The position numbers and the translations under genes were made by a program. The notes below the pieces were generated by a model. That model made no database searches. It was not told the DNA's origin and saw only the letters and a program-made list of their open reading frames with translations. Positions 44,851 to 52,577 of a stretch of 64,000 nt of DNA are shown here, piece by piece. This DNA is from Bin87 sp965116785 (GTDB taxonomy: Bacteria > Chloroflexota > Dehalococcoidia > Lucifugimonadales > UBA3495), in assembly GCA_965116785.1 (NCBI GenBank), contig OZ220731.1:558001-622000 (forward strand), in the 5' to 3' direction. The number at the start of each line of letters is the position of its first letter. The first letter of the stretch is position 1.

Positions 44851-44920
44851 AGCGTAGCAACGGAATGTGAAAACCAAGTGAAAACGACCCCACAATTAGT
44901 GAACGAATTGTGAGAATGTT
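44851..44920 (-). promoter_or_regulatory. regulatory array B: same layout as array A
   Basis: Units start at 44867 (GTGAAAACCAA), 44878 (GTGAAAACGAC), 44899 (GTGAACGAATT) and 44910 (GTGAGAATGTT). This is the same 0/11/32/43 geometry as array A, and the first 18 nt are identical between the two. On the minus strand TACGCT (44856-44851) begins 10 nt beyond the last unit. It precedes the small ORF at 44749 and the transcript ended by the terminator at 44344. Confidence 0.72.
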
Positions 44921-45067
44921 ACAAATTTGTTTCATGCTCCAATCGAGCTCGCTCCCGCACGGATCCGGTCGATCGTCGTCGTACGCCGCCCGCAAATCGG
45001 CCTGGCAAATCGTGCCGCCACACCAGCGTGAACATCCCCAACGCCGCACTGCTCATCGCCGGTTCGC

Positions 45068-45096
45068 TTGCCCAACCGGGCCTCCCGGCGTAGAAT
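45068..45096 (+). promoter_or_regulatory. promoter of the second CaiB/BaiF gene
   Basis: TTGCCC (45068-45073) and TAGAAT (45091-45096) are separated by 17 bp and lie about 55 bp before the CoA-transferase start. The same GTAGAAT-type -10 occurs before several other genes here. Confidence 0.75.
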
Positions 45097-45150
45097 GGCG
45101 CAACTTCATCCCACTACCCCAATTGCGCATTCTATTTAGGAGAATCTGTC

Positions 45151-46365
45151 ATGCCGGAAGCTAAAGGCCCTCTGGACGGAATACGCGTCATCGACCTCGG
45201 TCGGCACCAGGCCGGCCCCCGCTGCGCACAGGTCCTGGCCCGTTTGGGCGCCGAAGTTATCAAGGTGGAACGCCTGGGAGGCGAGGAAACCCGTTACCAC
45301 GCGCCGTGGGTTCGCAAGCAGTCCGCCTACTGGGTGCAGTACAACAGCGGCAAGAAGAGCCTCAGCATCGACCTCCGCAAGGAAGAGGGCAAGGAAGTCC
45401 TCCGCAAGTTGGTCAAAGTCTCCGACGTGCTGCTTCAAAACTTCCGTCCCGGCACTATCGACGTGATGGGCTTCGGCTACGACGTTCTCTACGAGCTGAA
45501 CCCTCGCATCATCATGGTCAATGTGTCCGCCTACGGGCAGTTCGGCCCCTACCGTGAGCAGATCGGTTATGACCCGATTGGTCAGACGATGTCCGGCATC
45601 GCCATGGTGACGGGAGAAGAAGGGATGCCTCCCATCCGCGCCGGCGTGCCTATCATCGACCGCACCACCGCGCTCCATGCAGCCATCGGGACTCTGGCCG
45701 CGCTGCACGAGCGTGAGAGTTCCGGCGTCGGCCAGACCATCGACGCCTGTCTCGCCGATACCGGCTACAGCTACACCGAAATTCCGATAACCGCCTACCA
45801 TGGCGCCGGCATCGAACCCCGTCGCGGCGAATCCGCGGCTCCGCCGTCCGGCACTTATCCCTGCAAGGACGGCTGGGTTCTGATCTCCGCCGGTGACCAG
45901 CACCACTGGCACCGCGTCTGCAACGCCCTGGGCAAGCCCGAATGGCTGGAAGACCCCCGCTTCACCACCCGCCACGAGCGTGGCAGAAACGGTGATCTGG
46001 TCAACCAGGCCATGCGCGATCTGATGGCCGACATGTCGATGCAGGAAGCCATCGCTCATTTCACCCGTCACGACGTGGTGGCCGCCCCGGTCAACACCAT
46101 CGCCCAGGCCGCAGCCGACCCGCATCCGTGGGAGCGGCGCGCCATGGTCGAGGTTGACGACTTCCTGGCTGGCACCATCGCCGTATCCGGCGACTTCTGG
46201 CACTTCAGCCGGACGCCGGCCGTGGTCGGAACCACCCCGCAGGTGGGTGAGCACAACGAGGACGTGCTGACGGGCATCCTCGACTATTCCGACGACGAGG
46301 TCCAGGCCATGTACGAGGCCAACGTCATCGGCACCTTCCACCACTACGACGAGGTCCCCGGCTGA
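45151..46365 (+). CDS. CaiB/BaiF family (class III) CoA-transferase
   Basis: A 404-aa class III CoA-transferase: LDGIRVIDLGRHQAGPRCAQ, LGAEVIKVERLGGEETR, YNSGKKSLSIDLRKEEGKE. The catalytic Asp is probably in AGVPIIDRTTALHAAIG. It is more like formyl- or succinyl-CoA transferase relatives than the copy at 8711, and the two share only the family core. AGGAG lies 8 nt before the ATG. It is monocistronic, with its own promoter and a downstream hairpin. Confidence 0.93.
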   Translation: MPEAKGPLDGIRVIDLGRHQAGPRCAQVLARLGAEVIKVERLGGEETRYHAPWVRKQSAYWVQYNSGKKSLSIDLRKEEGKEVLRKLVKVSDVLLQNFRPGTIDVMGFGYDVLYELNPRIIMVNVSAYGQFGPYREQIGYDPIGQTMSGIAMVTGEEGMPPIRAGVPIIDRTTALHAAIGTLAALHERESSGVGQTIDACLADTGYSYTEIPITAYHGAGIEPRRGESAAPPSGTYPCKDGWVLISAGDQHHWHRVCNALGKPEWLEDPRFTTRHERGRNGDLVNQAMRDLMADMSMQEAIAHFTRHDVVAAPVNTIAQAAADPHPWERRAMVEVDDFLAGTIAVSGDFWHFSRTPAVVGTTPQVGEHNEDVLTGILDYSDDEVQAMYEANVIGTFHHYDEVPG

Positions 46366-46389
46366 CCTTTCCGCACATCGGCGCATCCG

Positions 46390-46415
46390 CAGGGGCGAAT
46401 GGGCATTCGCCCCTG
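46390..46415 (+). terminator. hairpin after the CoA-transferase gene, possibly a dispersed repeat
   Basis: An 11-bp perfect stem (CAGGGGCGAAT/ATTCGCCCCTG) with a 4-nt loop is followed by TTTCG, 25 bp after the stop codon. It would work as a terminator. The GGGGCGAAT palindrome form also resembles dispersed repeats in environmental genomes. Confidence 0.7.
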
Positions 46416-46443
46416 TTTCGATTGACAGGCCGATGACAGTAGA

Positions 46444-46704
46444 ATGAATGTCCGATATGAATGGGACGAGGCCAAACGACTCATCAACTTGGACCAGCAC
46501 CAACTGGACTTTGAAGATGTGCATCTGTTCGGATGGGATGAGGCCATAGTTGAGCCTAGTAACCGGCATGGAGAATCACGGTGGGTCGCGTATGGCGACT
46601 TTGACGACGAACTGCACGCCGTTGTGTTCACGATGCGAGGCGACGTAACACGCATAATCAGCTTCCGGAGAGCCCGGCCCAGGGAGGTAGCCAGATATGG
46701 ATAG
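46444..46704 (+). CDS. brnT: BrnT-family toxin
   Basis: An 86-aa RelE-fold ribonuclease-type toxin. VRYEWDEAKRLINLDQHQLDFEDV is the typical BrnT start, and IISFRRARPREVARYG is the typical end. Type II toxin of the BrnT-BrnA system, inhibited by the protein encoded next. The genes overlap by 8 nt, and here the toxin precedes the antitoxin, as is normal for this system. Confidence 0.88.
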   Translation: MNVRYEWDEAKRLINLDQHQLDFEDVHLFGWDEAIVEPSNRHGESRWVAYGDFDDELHAVVFTMRGDVTRIISFRRARPREVARYG

Positions 46705-47107
46705 ATTCTATCAGCCCAACGGCCTTTCGCCCGAAGAGTGGGCCGGTCTGCCTCCGTATGAGAAAGTCGCCAACCTGACCTACATAGAGGTGGAGGCTTT
46801 GTACGGGGAGGAAACCGCCATCAACGTCGGTATCGCCAAGGACCCGGATGCGCCCATACTTACCGACGAAGAGATGGCGCACGCTCGTCCCGTGGCCGAG
46901 GTTTTCCCTGAGTTCGTGAAAGCGCATCGCGCGGGCAGGATCAAAATGCCACCGCGCCGACCCGTAACCAAGATCAGGGAAGAGATCGTCTTGGACAGCG
47001 ACATCGTGGAATTCTTCGAACACCTCGATCCCCACTGGCAAAAAAGCCGCCTCAACGACTTCCTGCGCGTGGTCATCTTCAAGCGTCGCCCCGACGGTTC
47101 GCCCTAG
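46697..47107 (+). CDS. brnA: BrnA-like antitoxin
   Basis: A 136-aa protein. The C-terminal third (EEIVLDSDIVEFFEHLDPHW, then QKSRLNDFLRVVIF) matches the ribbon-helix-helix DNA-binding end of BrnA antitoxins. The long N-terminal part (YEKVANLTYIEVEALYGEE) is an extension relative to short BrnA proteins. It overlaps brnT and probably represses the operon. Confidence 0.75.
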   Translation: MDRFYQPNGLSPEEWAGLPPYEKVANLTYIEVEALYGEETAINVGIAKDPDAPILTDEEMAHARPVAEVFPEFVKAHRAGRIKMPPRRPVTKIREEIVLDSDIVEFFEHLDPHWQKSRLNDFLRVVIFKRRPDGSP

Positions 47108-47207
47108 CCCGGGTAGGCTTTTGCGACCACGTCGATGGGAAACGCACTCGCTACAGCCCCTTATGGCATAATACCCAGACCCATTCCCGTACGGAGGTAC
47201 CTCCCCC

Positions 47208-48389
47208 ATGGTTGACCTCAGGCGCGCCGCCGCCATCGTGGGCATCCACGAGCATGTCACCCGCTACGCTCCCGACAAGAGCGAACTCCAGATCCAGGGC
47301 GAAAGCGTCATCAATGCCCTGGCCGATGCCGGCCTGACCAAGGACGACGTAGACGGCCTGTTCACAGCCTCGAGCAGCGCCCGCAACAGCGGCATGAACC
47401 TGGCCGACTACCTCAACCTGTACCCCAGCTACGTCGACAACACCACCGTCGGTGGGGGGTCCTTTGAGTTCCACCTTTCCCACGCTCTCACCGCCATCGC
47501 GGCCGGCCGCATCAACGTGGCCGTCATCACCTACAGCAGCCTGGCCCGCTCCGGCGGCGTCTCGGTGGGAACCGGCGGCGTCGGCCGCTTCGGTCATCCA
47601 ATCCTGGAGCCGTCCCCGGACAGTTTCGAGGAGCTTTACGGCATGACCACCGTGGGCCTCTACGCCATGATCGCGCGTCGCCACATGCACCTCTACGGAA
47701 CCACTTCCGAGCAACTGGCTGAGGTATCCGTAGCCATGCGGCACCACGCCTCGATGAACCCCGAGGCCCTCTTCCGTGACGAAATCACCGTCGAGGACGT
47801 GGTCGGCTCCCGCGTGATCTCGCACCCCTTGCACCTCATGGACTGCTGCGTCATCACCGATGGCGGCGGGGCCGTGGTCGTCGCCTCGCCGGAGGTCGCC
47901 CGCAACTGCCGCCACGCCCCGGTCTGGGTCCTCGGGACCGGCGAGGCCATCGCCCACCAGGGCGCCGGCAAGCGCGACCTCATGTACATTGCCGCCCACC
48001 AGAGCGCCCCACGCGCCTTCGAGATGGCCGGCGTCACCCGCGACGACATCGACATGGCCATGGTCTACGACTCCTTCACCATCACCGTGGTGGAAACCCT
48101 GGAGGACCTGGGCTTCTGCAAGAAAGGCGAGGGTGGAGAATTCGTGAGCGGCGGCCGGCTCAAGGTTGGCGGCGGACTCCCCATCAACACCGACGGCGGC
48201 GGCTTGTCCTCCAACCACCCGGGGATGCGCGGCCTGTTCCTGCTCCTCGAAGCCACTCGCCAGCTCCGCCACGAATTCGACGGCACCGGACGCCAGGTTC
48301 CCAACTGCCAGCTTGCCCTGGCCCACGGCACCGGCGGCGCCCTGGGATCCCGCCACAGCGGCGGCACCGTCATCCTCGCCCGCGACTGA
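47208..48389 (+). CDS. thiolase-fold protein (SCP2/Ltp2-like) lacking the usual nucleophilic Cys
   Basis: A 393-aa thiolase-superfamily protein: AAIVGIHEHVTRYAPDKSE, TVGGGSFEFHLSHALTAIAAG, AMVYDSFTITVVETLEDLG, and C-terminal LALAHGTGGALGSRHSGGT. Where thiolases carry the acylated Cys, this protein has GGGSFEF (Ser near 85). Such Cys-less members with a DUF35 partner include Ltp2-type retro-aldolases, so C-C bond cleavage of a CoA ester is a reasonable idea. A CATAAT hexamer lies about 35 bp upstream. Confidence 0.88.
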   Translation: MVDLRRAAAIVGIHEHVTRYAPDKSELQIQGESVINALADAGLTKDDVDGLFTASSSARNSGMNLADYLNLYPSYVDNTTVGGGSFEFHLSHALTAIAAGRINVAVITYSSLARSGGVSVGTGGVGRFGHPILEPSPDSFEELYGMTTVGLYAMIARRHMHLYGTTSEQLAEVSVAMRHHASMNPEALFRDEITVEDVVGSRVISHPLHLMDCCVITDGGGAVVVASPEVARNCRHAPVWVLGTGEAIAHQGAGKRDLMYIAAHQSAPRAFEMAGVTRDDIDMAMVYDSFTITVVETLEDLGFCKKGEGGEFVSGGRLKVGGGLPINTDGGGLSSNHPGMRGLFLLLEATRQLRHEFDGTGRQVPNCQLALAHGTGGALGSRHSGGTVILARD

Positions 48390-48412
48390 ACCCTTACTCC
48401 CTCTTGCCCGTC

Positions 48413-48432
48413 GTTCCTGCGAAAGCAGGAAC
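48413..48432. repeat. GTTCCTGC-GAAA-GCAGGAAC hairpin, dispersed-repeat type
   Basis: A perfect 8-bp stem with a GAAA loop lies in the 66-bp gap between the thiolase-like and DUF35 genes. The surrounding CGTCGTTCCTGCGAAAGCAG matches the form of a short repeat common in many bacterial genomes (CGTCATTCCCGCGAAAGCGG). It could also attenuate or stabilise the two-gene mRNA. Confidence 0.8.
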
Positions 48433-48455
48433 CCAGAGCCCGACAAGGAACAGCC

Positions 48456-48869
48456 ATGACCACCGCTTGGAACAAACCCCTCCCCACCGTCGCCGGTGAG
48501 ACCAAGGCCTTCTGGGACTCCTGCCGGCGCGGCCAACTGGTTATTCAGATCTGCGACGACTGCGGCGAATACCAGTGGTACCCCCGTGGCATCTGCGCCG
48601 ACTGCTGGGGCGAAAGCGTCCGCTGGGTTCAGGCCTCCGGCCGCGGCACCGTCTGGACCTACACGGTGACCTACCAGAACCGCACCCCCGGTTTCGCCGA
48701 GATGGTCCCGTATGTCCTCGCCCTCGTGGAGCTCGAAGAAGGCGTCCGCATGTTCACCAACATCGTGGACTGCAACCCCCGCGACGTGCATATCGGAATG
48801 GCGGTTGAGGTCACCTTCCAGACCGCGACGCCGCAGATCACAATCCCCTACTTCAAGCCCGCCGGCTGA
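48456..48869 (+). CDS. DUF35 OB-fold/zinc-ribbon protein, partner of the thiolase-like protein
   Basis: A 137-aa two-domain protein. An N-terminal helical hairpin (TKAFWDSCRRGQLVIQIC) precedes a zinc ribbon (Cys 33, 36, 47, 50) and a C-terminal OB fold (GRGTVWTYTVTYQNRTPGF through VEVTFQTATPQITIPYF). DUF35 proteins form complexes with thiolase-fold enzymes and channel acyl-CoA. The gene order supports such a complex here. Confidence 0.9.
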   Translation: MTTAWNKPLPTVAGETKAFWDSCRRGQLVIQICDDCGEYQWYPRGICADCWGESVRWVQASGRGTVWTYTVTYQNRTPGFAEMVPYVLALVELEEGVRMFTNIVDCNPRDVHIGMAVEVTFQTATPQITIPYFKPAG

Positions 48870-48891
48870 CCCCGGACGGTTTCTACGCACG

Positions 48892-48922
48892 AGCCCCGCC
48901 GGCCCTGCTGCCAGGTGGGGCT
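48892..48922 (+). terminator. possible terminator hairpin after the DUF35 gene
   Basis: AGCCCCGCC (48892-48900) can pair with GGTGGGGCT (48914-48922) with one mismatch, about 20 bp after the stop. The tract that follows is only TCG, so termination would be weak. Confidence 0.35.
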
Positions 48923-49084
48923 TCGTATTGCGGCTCACCGCATCTGTGTTCTCAGTCCTCTCACACGACCTGCGGCGACGGCCTGCGCCACGTCCGCCAA
49001 GTCCTGCCTTTCGACTACAATTTGGACCCTAACCCTGCTAGACTGACGGCGCAATATCTGTCCGACGGAGCCATTGGCCACACC

Positions 49085-49789
49085 ATGACTACTACACCGC
49101 AGCAGTTATACCAGCTGCAAGAATTGGACCACCAGATCGACGGCATCGACTCCGAACGTGACCGCATCGAAAGGCGGTTGGCCGCCGGCGTCAATCGCCC
49201 TGACCTGACCAGCGAGGCCGAACACCATTCCGCTCGTGCCGTAGCCGTGGGCGCCAATATGCGGACCCGGCGCGAAGAAATGGAGCGAATCCGCGAGCGG
49301 CTGACCGGGCTGGAATCGCGTCTCTACGGCGGCAATGCTTCCCGCCGCGACCTTTCCGCCATCCAACGGGAAGTCGACTCGTCGAAATACCAGCTGGACC
49401 AGCTCGACGAACTGCTGATGGAGTTGGAGGAGGAGCAGCGCACCCACGAGGAGGCCGCCGTCGCTGCCCGTGACCAGATGCAGAATGCTGAGGTCGAATG
49501 GCAGAATGTGACCGAAACCCTCGGCAACCGGCTCACTGAGCTGGAGGGCGACCGCGAAGCTGCCGCCGGTCACCGGCAGAACATGGCCGTTACCCTGCCG
49601 CAGGTCGACCTTCAGCGCTACGAACGGCTCCGGCGAAACAAGGCCGGCACTGCCGTCGCCCTGGTGGACAACGGCCGCGTTTGCCTGGCGTGCCGCATGA
49701 CCCTCACCAGCAACGTCATCCGCCAATTGCGGGACAAGTCCAAACAGGTGCCGTGCAGCACCTGCGGCCGTATCCTGTTCCAACAGTAG
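49085..49789 (+). CDS. coiled-coil protein with C-terminal C4 zinc ribbon (DUF164/CdsZ-like)
   Basis: A 234-aa protein. About 170 residues form a helical hairpin coiled coil (LQELDHQIDGIDSERDRIER, QLDQLDELLMELEEEQRTHE). The C-terminal zinc ribbon follows (CLACRMTLTSNVIRQL and CSTCGRILF). Family members bind nucleic acid or coordinate replication or tRNA-related factors, and the exact role is uncertain. ATG at 49085 is used, and a TAGACT hexamer lies about 40 bp upstream. Confidence 0.88.
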   Translation: MTTTPQQLYQLQELDHQIDGIDSERDRIERRLAAGVNRPDLTSEAEHHSARAVAVGANMRTRREEMERIRERLTGLESRLYGGNASRRDLSAIQREVDSSKYQLDQLDELLMELEEEQRTHEEAAVAARDQMQNAEVEWQNVTETLGNRLTELEGDREAAAGHRQNMAVTLPQVDLQRYERLRRNKAGTAVALVDNGRVCLACRMTLTSNVIRQLRDKSKQVPCSTCGRILFQQ

Positions 49790-49843
49790 CCCGGCCGGAA
49801 ACCCTGCCGGCTACAACACGCCCCAAGCATGGAGAGGTTACCG

Positions 49844-50620
49844 ATGAACCCACTGCGCGTTGCCATGCTGCACTTGTCCCCGGAACTCGCCGACGTCGCA
49901 CACAACCGCGGTCTGGTCGAAAAAGGCCTGGCCTGCGCCGTCGCCATGGGCGCCCAATGGGTGATCACTCCGGAATTGTTCATCACCGGCTACAAGTTCG
50001 CCGAGATGATAGGCACCGACTGGATTCTGCCCCAGCCGGATGAATGGATGCAGCACTTCTGCGGTCAGGTGCGCGAGCACGGCGTGACTGTCTTTCTCTC
50101 GCATCCTGAGCGTGACCCTGAAGCCGGTCTGATGTACAACACCGTGTTTGTCATCGGTCCCGACGGCTCCATAATAGGACGTCATCGCAAGGTCAAGGCC
50201 CTGCGCGGCCCGGAAGCCTGGTCGTCTGCGGGAGCAGAAGTCGTCCCCATCGATTGCGACGGCACCGCCGTTGGCGTGATGATCTGCGCCGACGCCTACC
50301 GCAACGACGTGGCCGGCATCCTCAAGGACCGCGGCGCCGAGATTCTCGTGTCGCCGGCCTCCTGGGGTCCCGGCGACTGCGGCCCTCTGGGAGAGTGGGA
50401 GCAGCGGACACTGGATACGGGCCTGCCCATCATGGTGTGCAACCGCTCCGGCTGGGAGGCCGACGACCTCGATTTCAACGAGGCCGTAAGCGTCGTCGCC
50501 GTAAACGGCGAGCGAGTGCTCCAGGCGTTCTGCGGCGAGGAATCGGCGGTCCTGGTGTTTGATTGGGACCTGGACAGCATGGCGCCGTTGTCCGCTGAGT
50601 ATGAAACGGCCTGGATCTGA
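49844..50620 (+). CDS. nitrilase-superfamily carbon-nitrogen hydrolase
   Basis: A 258-aa enzyme with the Glu-Lys-Cys triad: Glu near 44 in ITPELFITGY, Lys near 116 in GRHRKVKAL and Cys near 148 in GVMICADAYRN. It hydrolyses a C-N bond of an amide, nitrile or carbamoyl compound; the substrate is unknown. ATG at 49844 is chosen because GGAGAGG lies at the right distance, while the in-frame ATG at 49829 overlaps that site. Confidence 0.9.
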   Translation: MNPLRVAMLHLSPELADVAHNRGLVEKGLACAVAMGAQWVITPELFITGYKFAEMIGTDWILPQPDEWMQHFCGQVREHGVTVFLSHPERDPEAGLMYNTVFVIGPDGSIIGRHRKVKALRGPEAWSSAGAEVVPIDCDGTAVGVMICADAYRNDVAGILKDRGAEILVSPASWGPGDCGPLGEWEQRTLDTGLPIMVCNRSGWEADDLDFNEAVSVVAVNGERVLQAFCGEESAVLVFDWDLDSMAPLSAEYETAWI

Positions 50621-50693
50621 GATGACCTGCGCCGGAAACCGCCGAGCGGGTTGCCGCCGCGGTTTCCACATCGCCCGGTAAACCGCAGACCGG

Positions 50694-51452
50694 ATGGAAA
50701 ACGCCGTACGGCTCCTGCTCACGATGATGTGGCGGAGCATCGGTCCGTTGCGTGACCTGGCGCCCATCATCATCGTCATCGCCTTCTTCCAGATTGTGGT
50801 GCTGCGTCAGCCGTTCCCCAATCTCGGGAACGTTGTCGCCGGGTTGATCTGCGTTTACGTGGGCCTGGCCCTGTTCATCAAGGGCTTGGAAACCGGCCTT
50901 TTCCCGTTGGGCGAAGCCCTGGCGGAGGGCTTCGCTAACCGGGGCAGCCTCACCGCCCTGCTGGCTTTCGCCTTTTGTCTCGGCTTCGCTACCACCGTCG
51001 CGGAGCCGGCGCTGATCGCCGTCATCGGCGAGGCCGCCGAGGTGGCGGCGGAGGCCGGCGTAATCGCCGACAGTGACCGGGCCCGCAGCGCCTACGCCCT
51101 GGAACTGCGCCTGGTGGTGGCCGCCTCAGTGGGAGTTGCCATCGTCCTCGGCGTTTTCCGCATCCTCAAGGGCTGGCCGATCCATTTCCTGATTATCGGT
51201 GGTTACGTGCTCGTGACCCTGCTGACAGTCGTCGCGCCCGACGAGATCATCGGCGTGGCCTATGATTCCGGCGGCGTTACCACCAGCACAATTACCGTGC
51301 CTCTGGTCACTGCATTGGGCGTCGGGCTGGCCGCGTCTATCCGGGGCCGCAACCCCATGGTCGACGGCTTCGGCCTCATTGCTCTGGCCAGCCTGACCCC
51401 CATGATCTGCGTGCTTGCCTACGGCTTGGCGATCCAATGGCTGAATTTCTAA
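50694..51452 (+). CDS. DUF1538 membrane protein, first copy
   Basis: A 252-aa protein with about seven membrane helices. Family features are LFIKGLETGLFPLGEALAEG, GFATTVAEPALIAVIGEAAE and VAYDSGGVTTSTITVPLVTA. DUF1538 proteins are predicted transporters of unknown substrate. It overlaps the second copy by 16 nt, so the two are made together and may form a heteromer. A PII-like and a CBS-domain gene follow. Confidence 0.9.
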   Translation: MENAVRLLLTMMWRSIGPLRDLAPIIIVIAFFQIVVLRQPFPNLGNVVAGLICVYVGLALFIKGLETGLFPLGEALAEGFANRGSLTALLAFAFCLGFATTVAEPALIAVIGEAAEVAAEAGVIADSDRARSAYALELRLVVAASVGVAIVLGVFRILKGWPIHFLIIGGYVLVTLLTVVAPDEIIGVAYDSGGVTTSTITVPLVTALGVGLAASIRGRNPMVDGFGLIALASLTPMICVLAYGLAIQWLNF

Positions 51453-52261
51453 ACACATTGGGAGCCACCGTTTGGTCGACCGTGTTCGACGTGGCGCCCA
51501 TCGTCGTCGTACTGGTCCTGTTTCAAGTCGTTGTGCTGCGCCGCCGGCTGCCCAACCTGCGCCGGATGGCCTTCGGGCTGGCATGCGTGCTGTTGGGGCT
51601 GGCGCTCTTTCTGGTCGGATTGGAAGAGGCGCTTTTCCCCATTGGCGAGACCATGGCGCGCCAGCTCACGGCCCCCGGCGCCATTGGCGCTTCGGCCGTG
51701 GCCACGGGCGTGGACTGGCGCGACTATCTGCTGGTGTACGCTTTCGGAGCAGCCATCGGCTTTGCCACCACGGTGGCTGAGCCGTCGCTCATGGCCGTCG
51801 CCATCAAGGCCGAGGAAGTCTCGGGAGGCGCCGTTCGCGCGTGGGGCCTGCGGATTGCCGTGGCCGTGGGCGTGGCAATCGGCGTGTCGCTGGGCTGCTT
51901 TCGCATCGTCACGGGCACTCCCCTGCCCTGGTACATCATCGCCGCCTACGTCGTCGTCATAGTGCAGACCCTTCGCTCCGCTCGAACCATCATACCCCTG
52001 GCCTATGATAGCGGCGGCGTCACCACGTCTACCGTTACGGTGCCGGTGGTTGCTGCCCTGGGGCTCGGTTTGGCCAGCAGCATTCCCGGACGCAGCCCGC
52101 TCATCGACGGTTTCGGCCTGATCGCCTTCGCCAGCGTTTTTCCCATAATGACCGTCTTGGGTTATGCTATGTTAGCGTCCTGGTGGCAGCGTCGGGGCGC
52201 CGTTGCAACTGCCAGGGAGACCGACCATGAGAATGAAGTTGATAGTCGCCTTGGTCAATGA
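51437..52261 (+). CDS. DUF1538 membrane protein, second copy
   Basis: A 274-aa paralogue of the preceding protein: LFLVGLEEALFPIGETMARQ, GFATTVAEPSLMAVAIKAEE, LAYDSGGVTTSTVTVPVVAA. Both copies keep the repeated TTVAEP and YDSGGVTTST segments, which are probably in the transport path. The 3' end overlaps the PII-like gene by 35 nt, and the last 25 residues are polar. Confidence 0.9.
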   Translation: MAEFLNTLGATVWSTVFDVAPIVVVLVLFQVVVLRRRLPNLRRMAFGLACVLLGLALFLVGLEEALFPIGETMARQLTAPGAIGASAVATGVDWRDYLLVYAFGAAIGFATTVAEPSLMAVAIKAEEVSGGAVRAWGLRIAVAVGVAIGVSLGCFRIVTGTPLPWYIIAAYVVVIVQTLRSARTIIPLAYDSGGVTTSTVTVPVVAALGLGLASSIPGRSPLIDGFGLIAFASVFPIMTVLGYAMLASWWQRRGAVATARETDHENEVDSRLGQ

Positions 52262-52577
52262 CGACAACATGCAGGCTGTGGTCGACGCGGCCCGCTCCGG
52301 CGGCGCCACCGGCGCAACCATCATCCCTGGCGCGAGAGGCGAGGGGGTTCGCCCCGAAAAGACCTTCTTCGGCCTCACCCTGGAGTCCAAGCGGGACCTT
52401 GCCCTGTTCCTCGTGGTGGAAACCCGTGCCCGTGACATCCTGGAGCGCATCCGGGACGCCGGACGGTTTGAAACCCAGCATGGCGCCGGTATCGCGTTTC
52501 AGCTGGATATCGAGGACACCGTCGGGCTGGTCAGCCAGTTGCCCACAATACGCCAAGAGCTGGAATCCGACCTGTGA
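52227..52577 (+). CDS. PII-like signal protein
   Basis: A 116-aa protein with the PII ferredoxin-like fold: MKLIVALVNDDNMQAVVDAA, GATGATIIPGARGEG and DLALFLVVETRARDILERIR. The T-loop region is short (RGEGVRPEKTFFG) and lacks the uridylylated Tyr of GlnB. It is likely to bind a nucleotide or small ligand and gate the DUF1538 pair. ATG at 52227 has a GGGAGA site. Confidence 0.85.
   Translation: MRMKLIVALVNDDNMQAVVDAARSGGATGATIIPGARGEGVRPEKTFFGLTLESKRDLALFLVVETRARDILERIRDAGRFETQHGAGIAFQLDIEDTVGLVSQLPTIRQELESDL

Noticed and set aside
46422..46445. TTGACA followed by TAGAAT before brnT as a promoter
   Set aside because: The spacing is only 12 bp, too short for a sigma70 pair, and the TAGAAT overlaps the brnT start. 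The TTGACA match alone is weak evidence.
45136..46569. 477-aa open frame opposite the second CoA-transferase
   Set aside because: Shadow frame that also runs through the hairpin and into brnT.
47151..48938. 595-aa open frame opposite the thiolase-like and DUF35 genes
   Set aside because: It spans two well-supported genes and their gap, which a real antisense gene would hardly match, and its composition is shadow-like.
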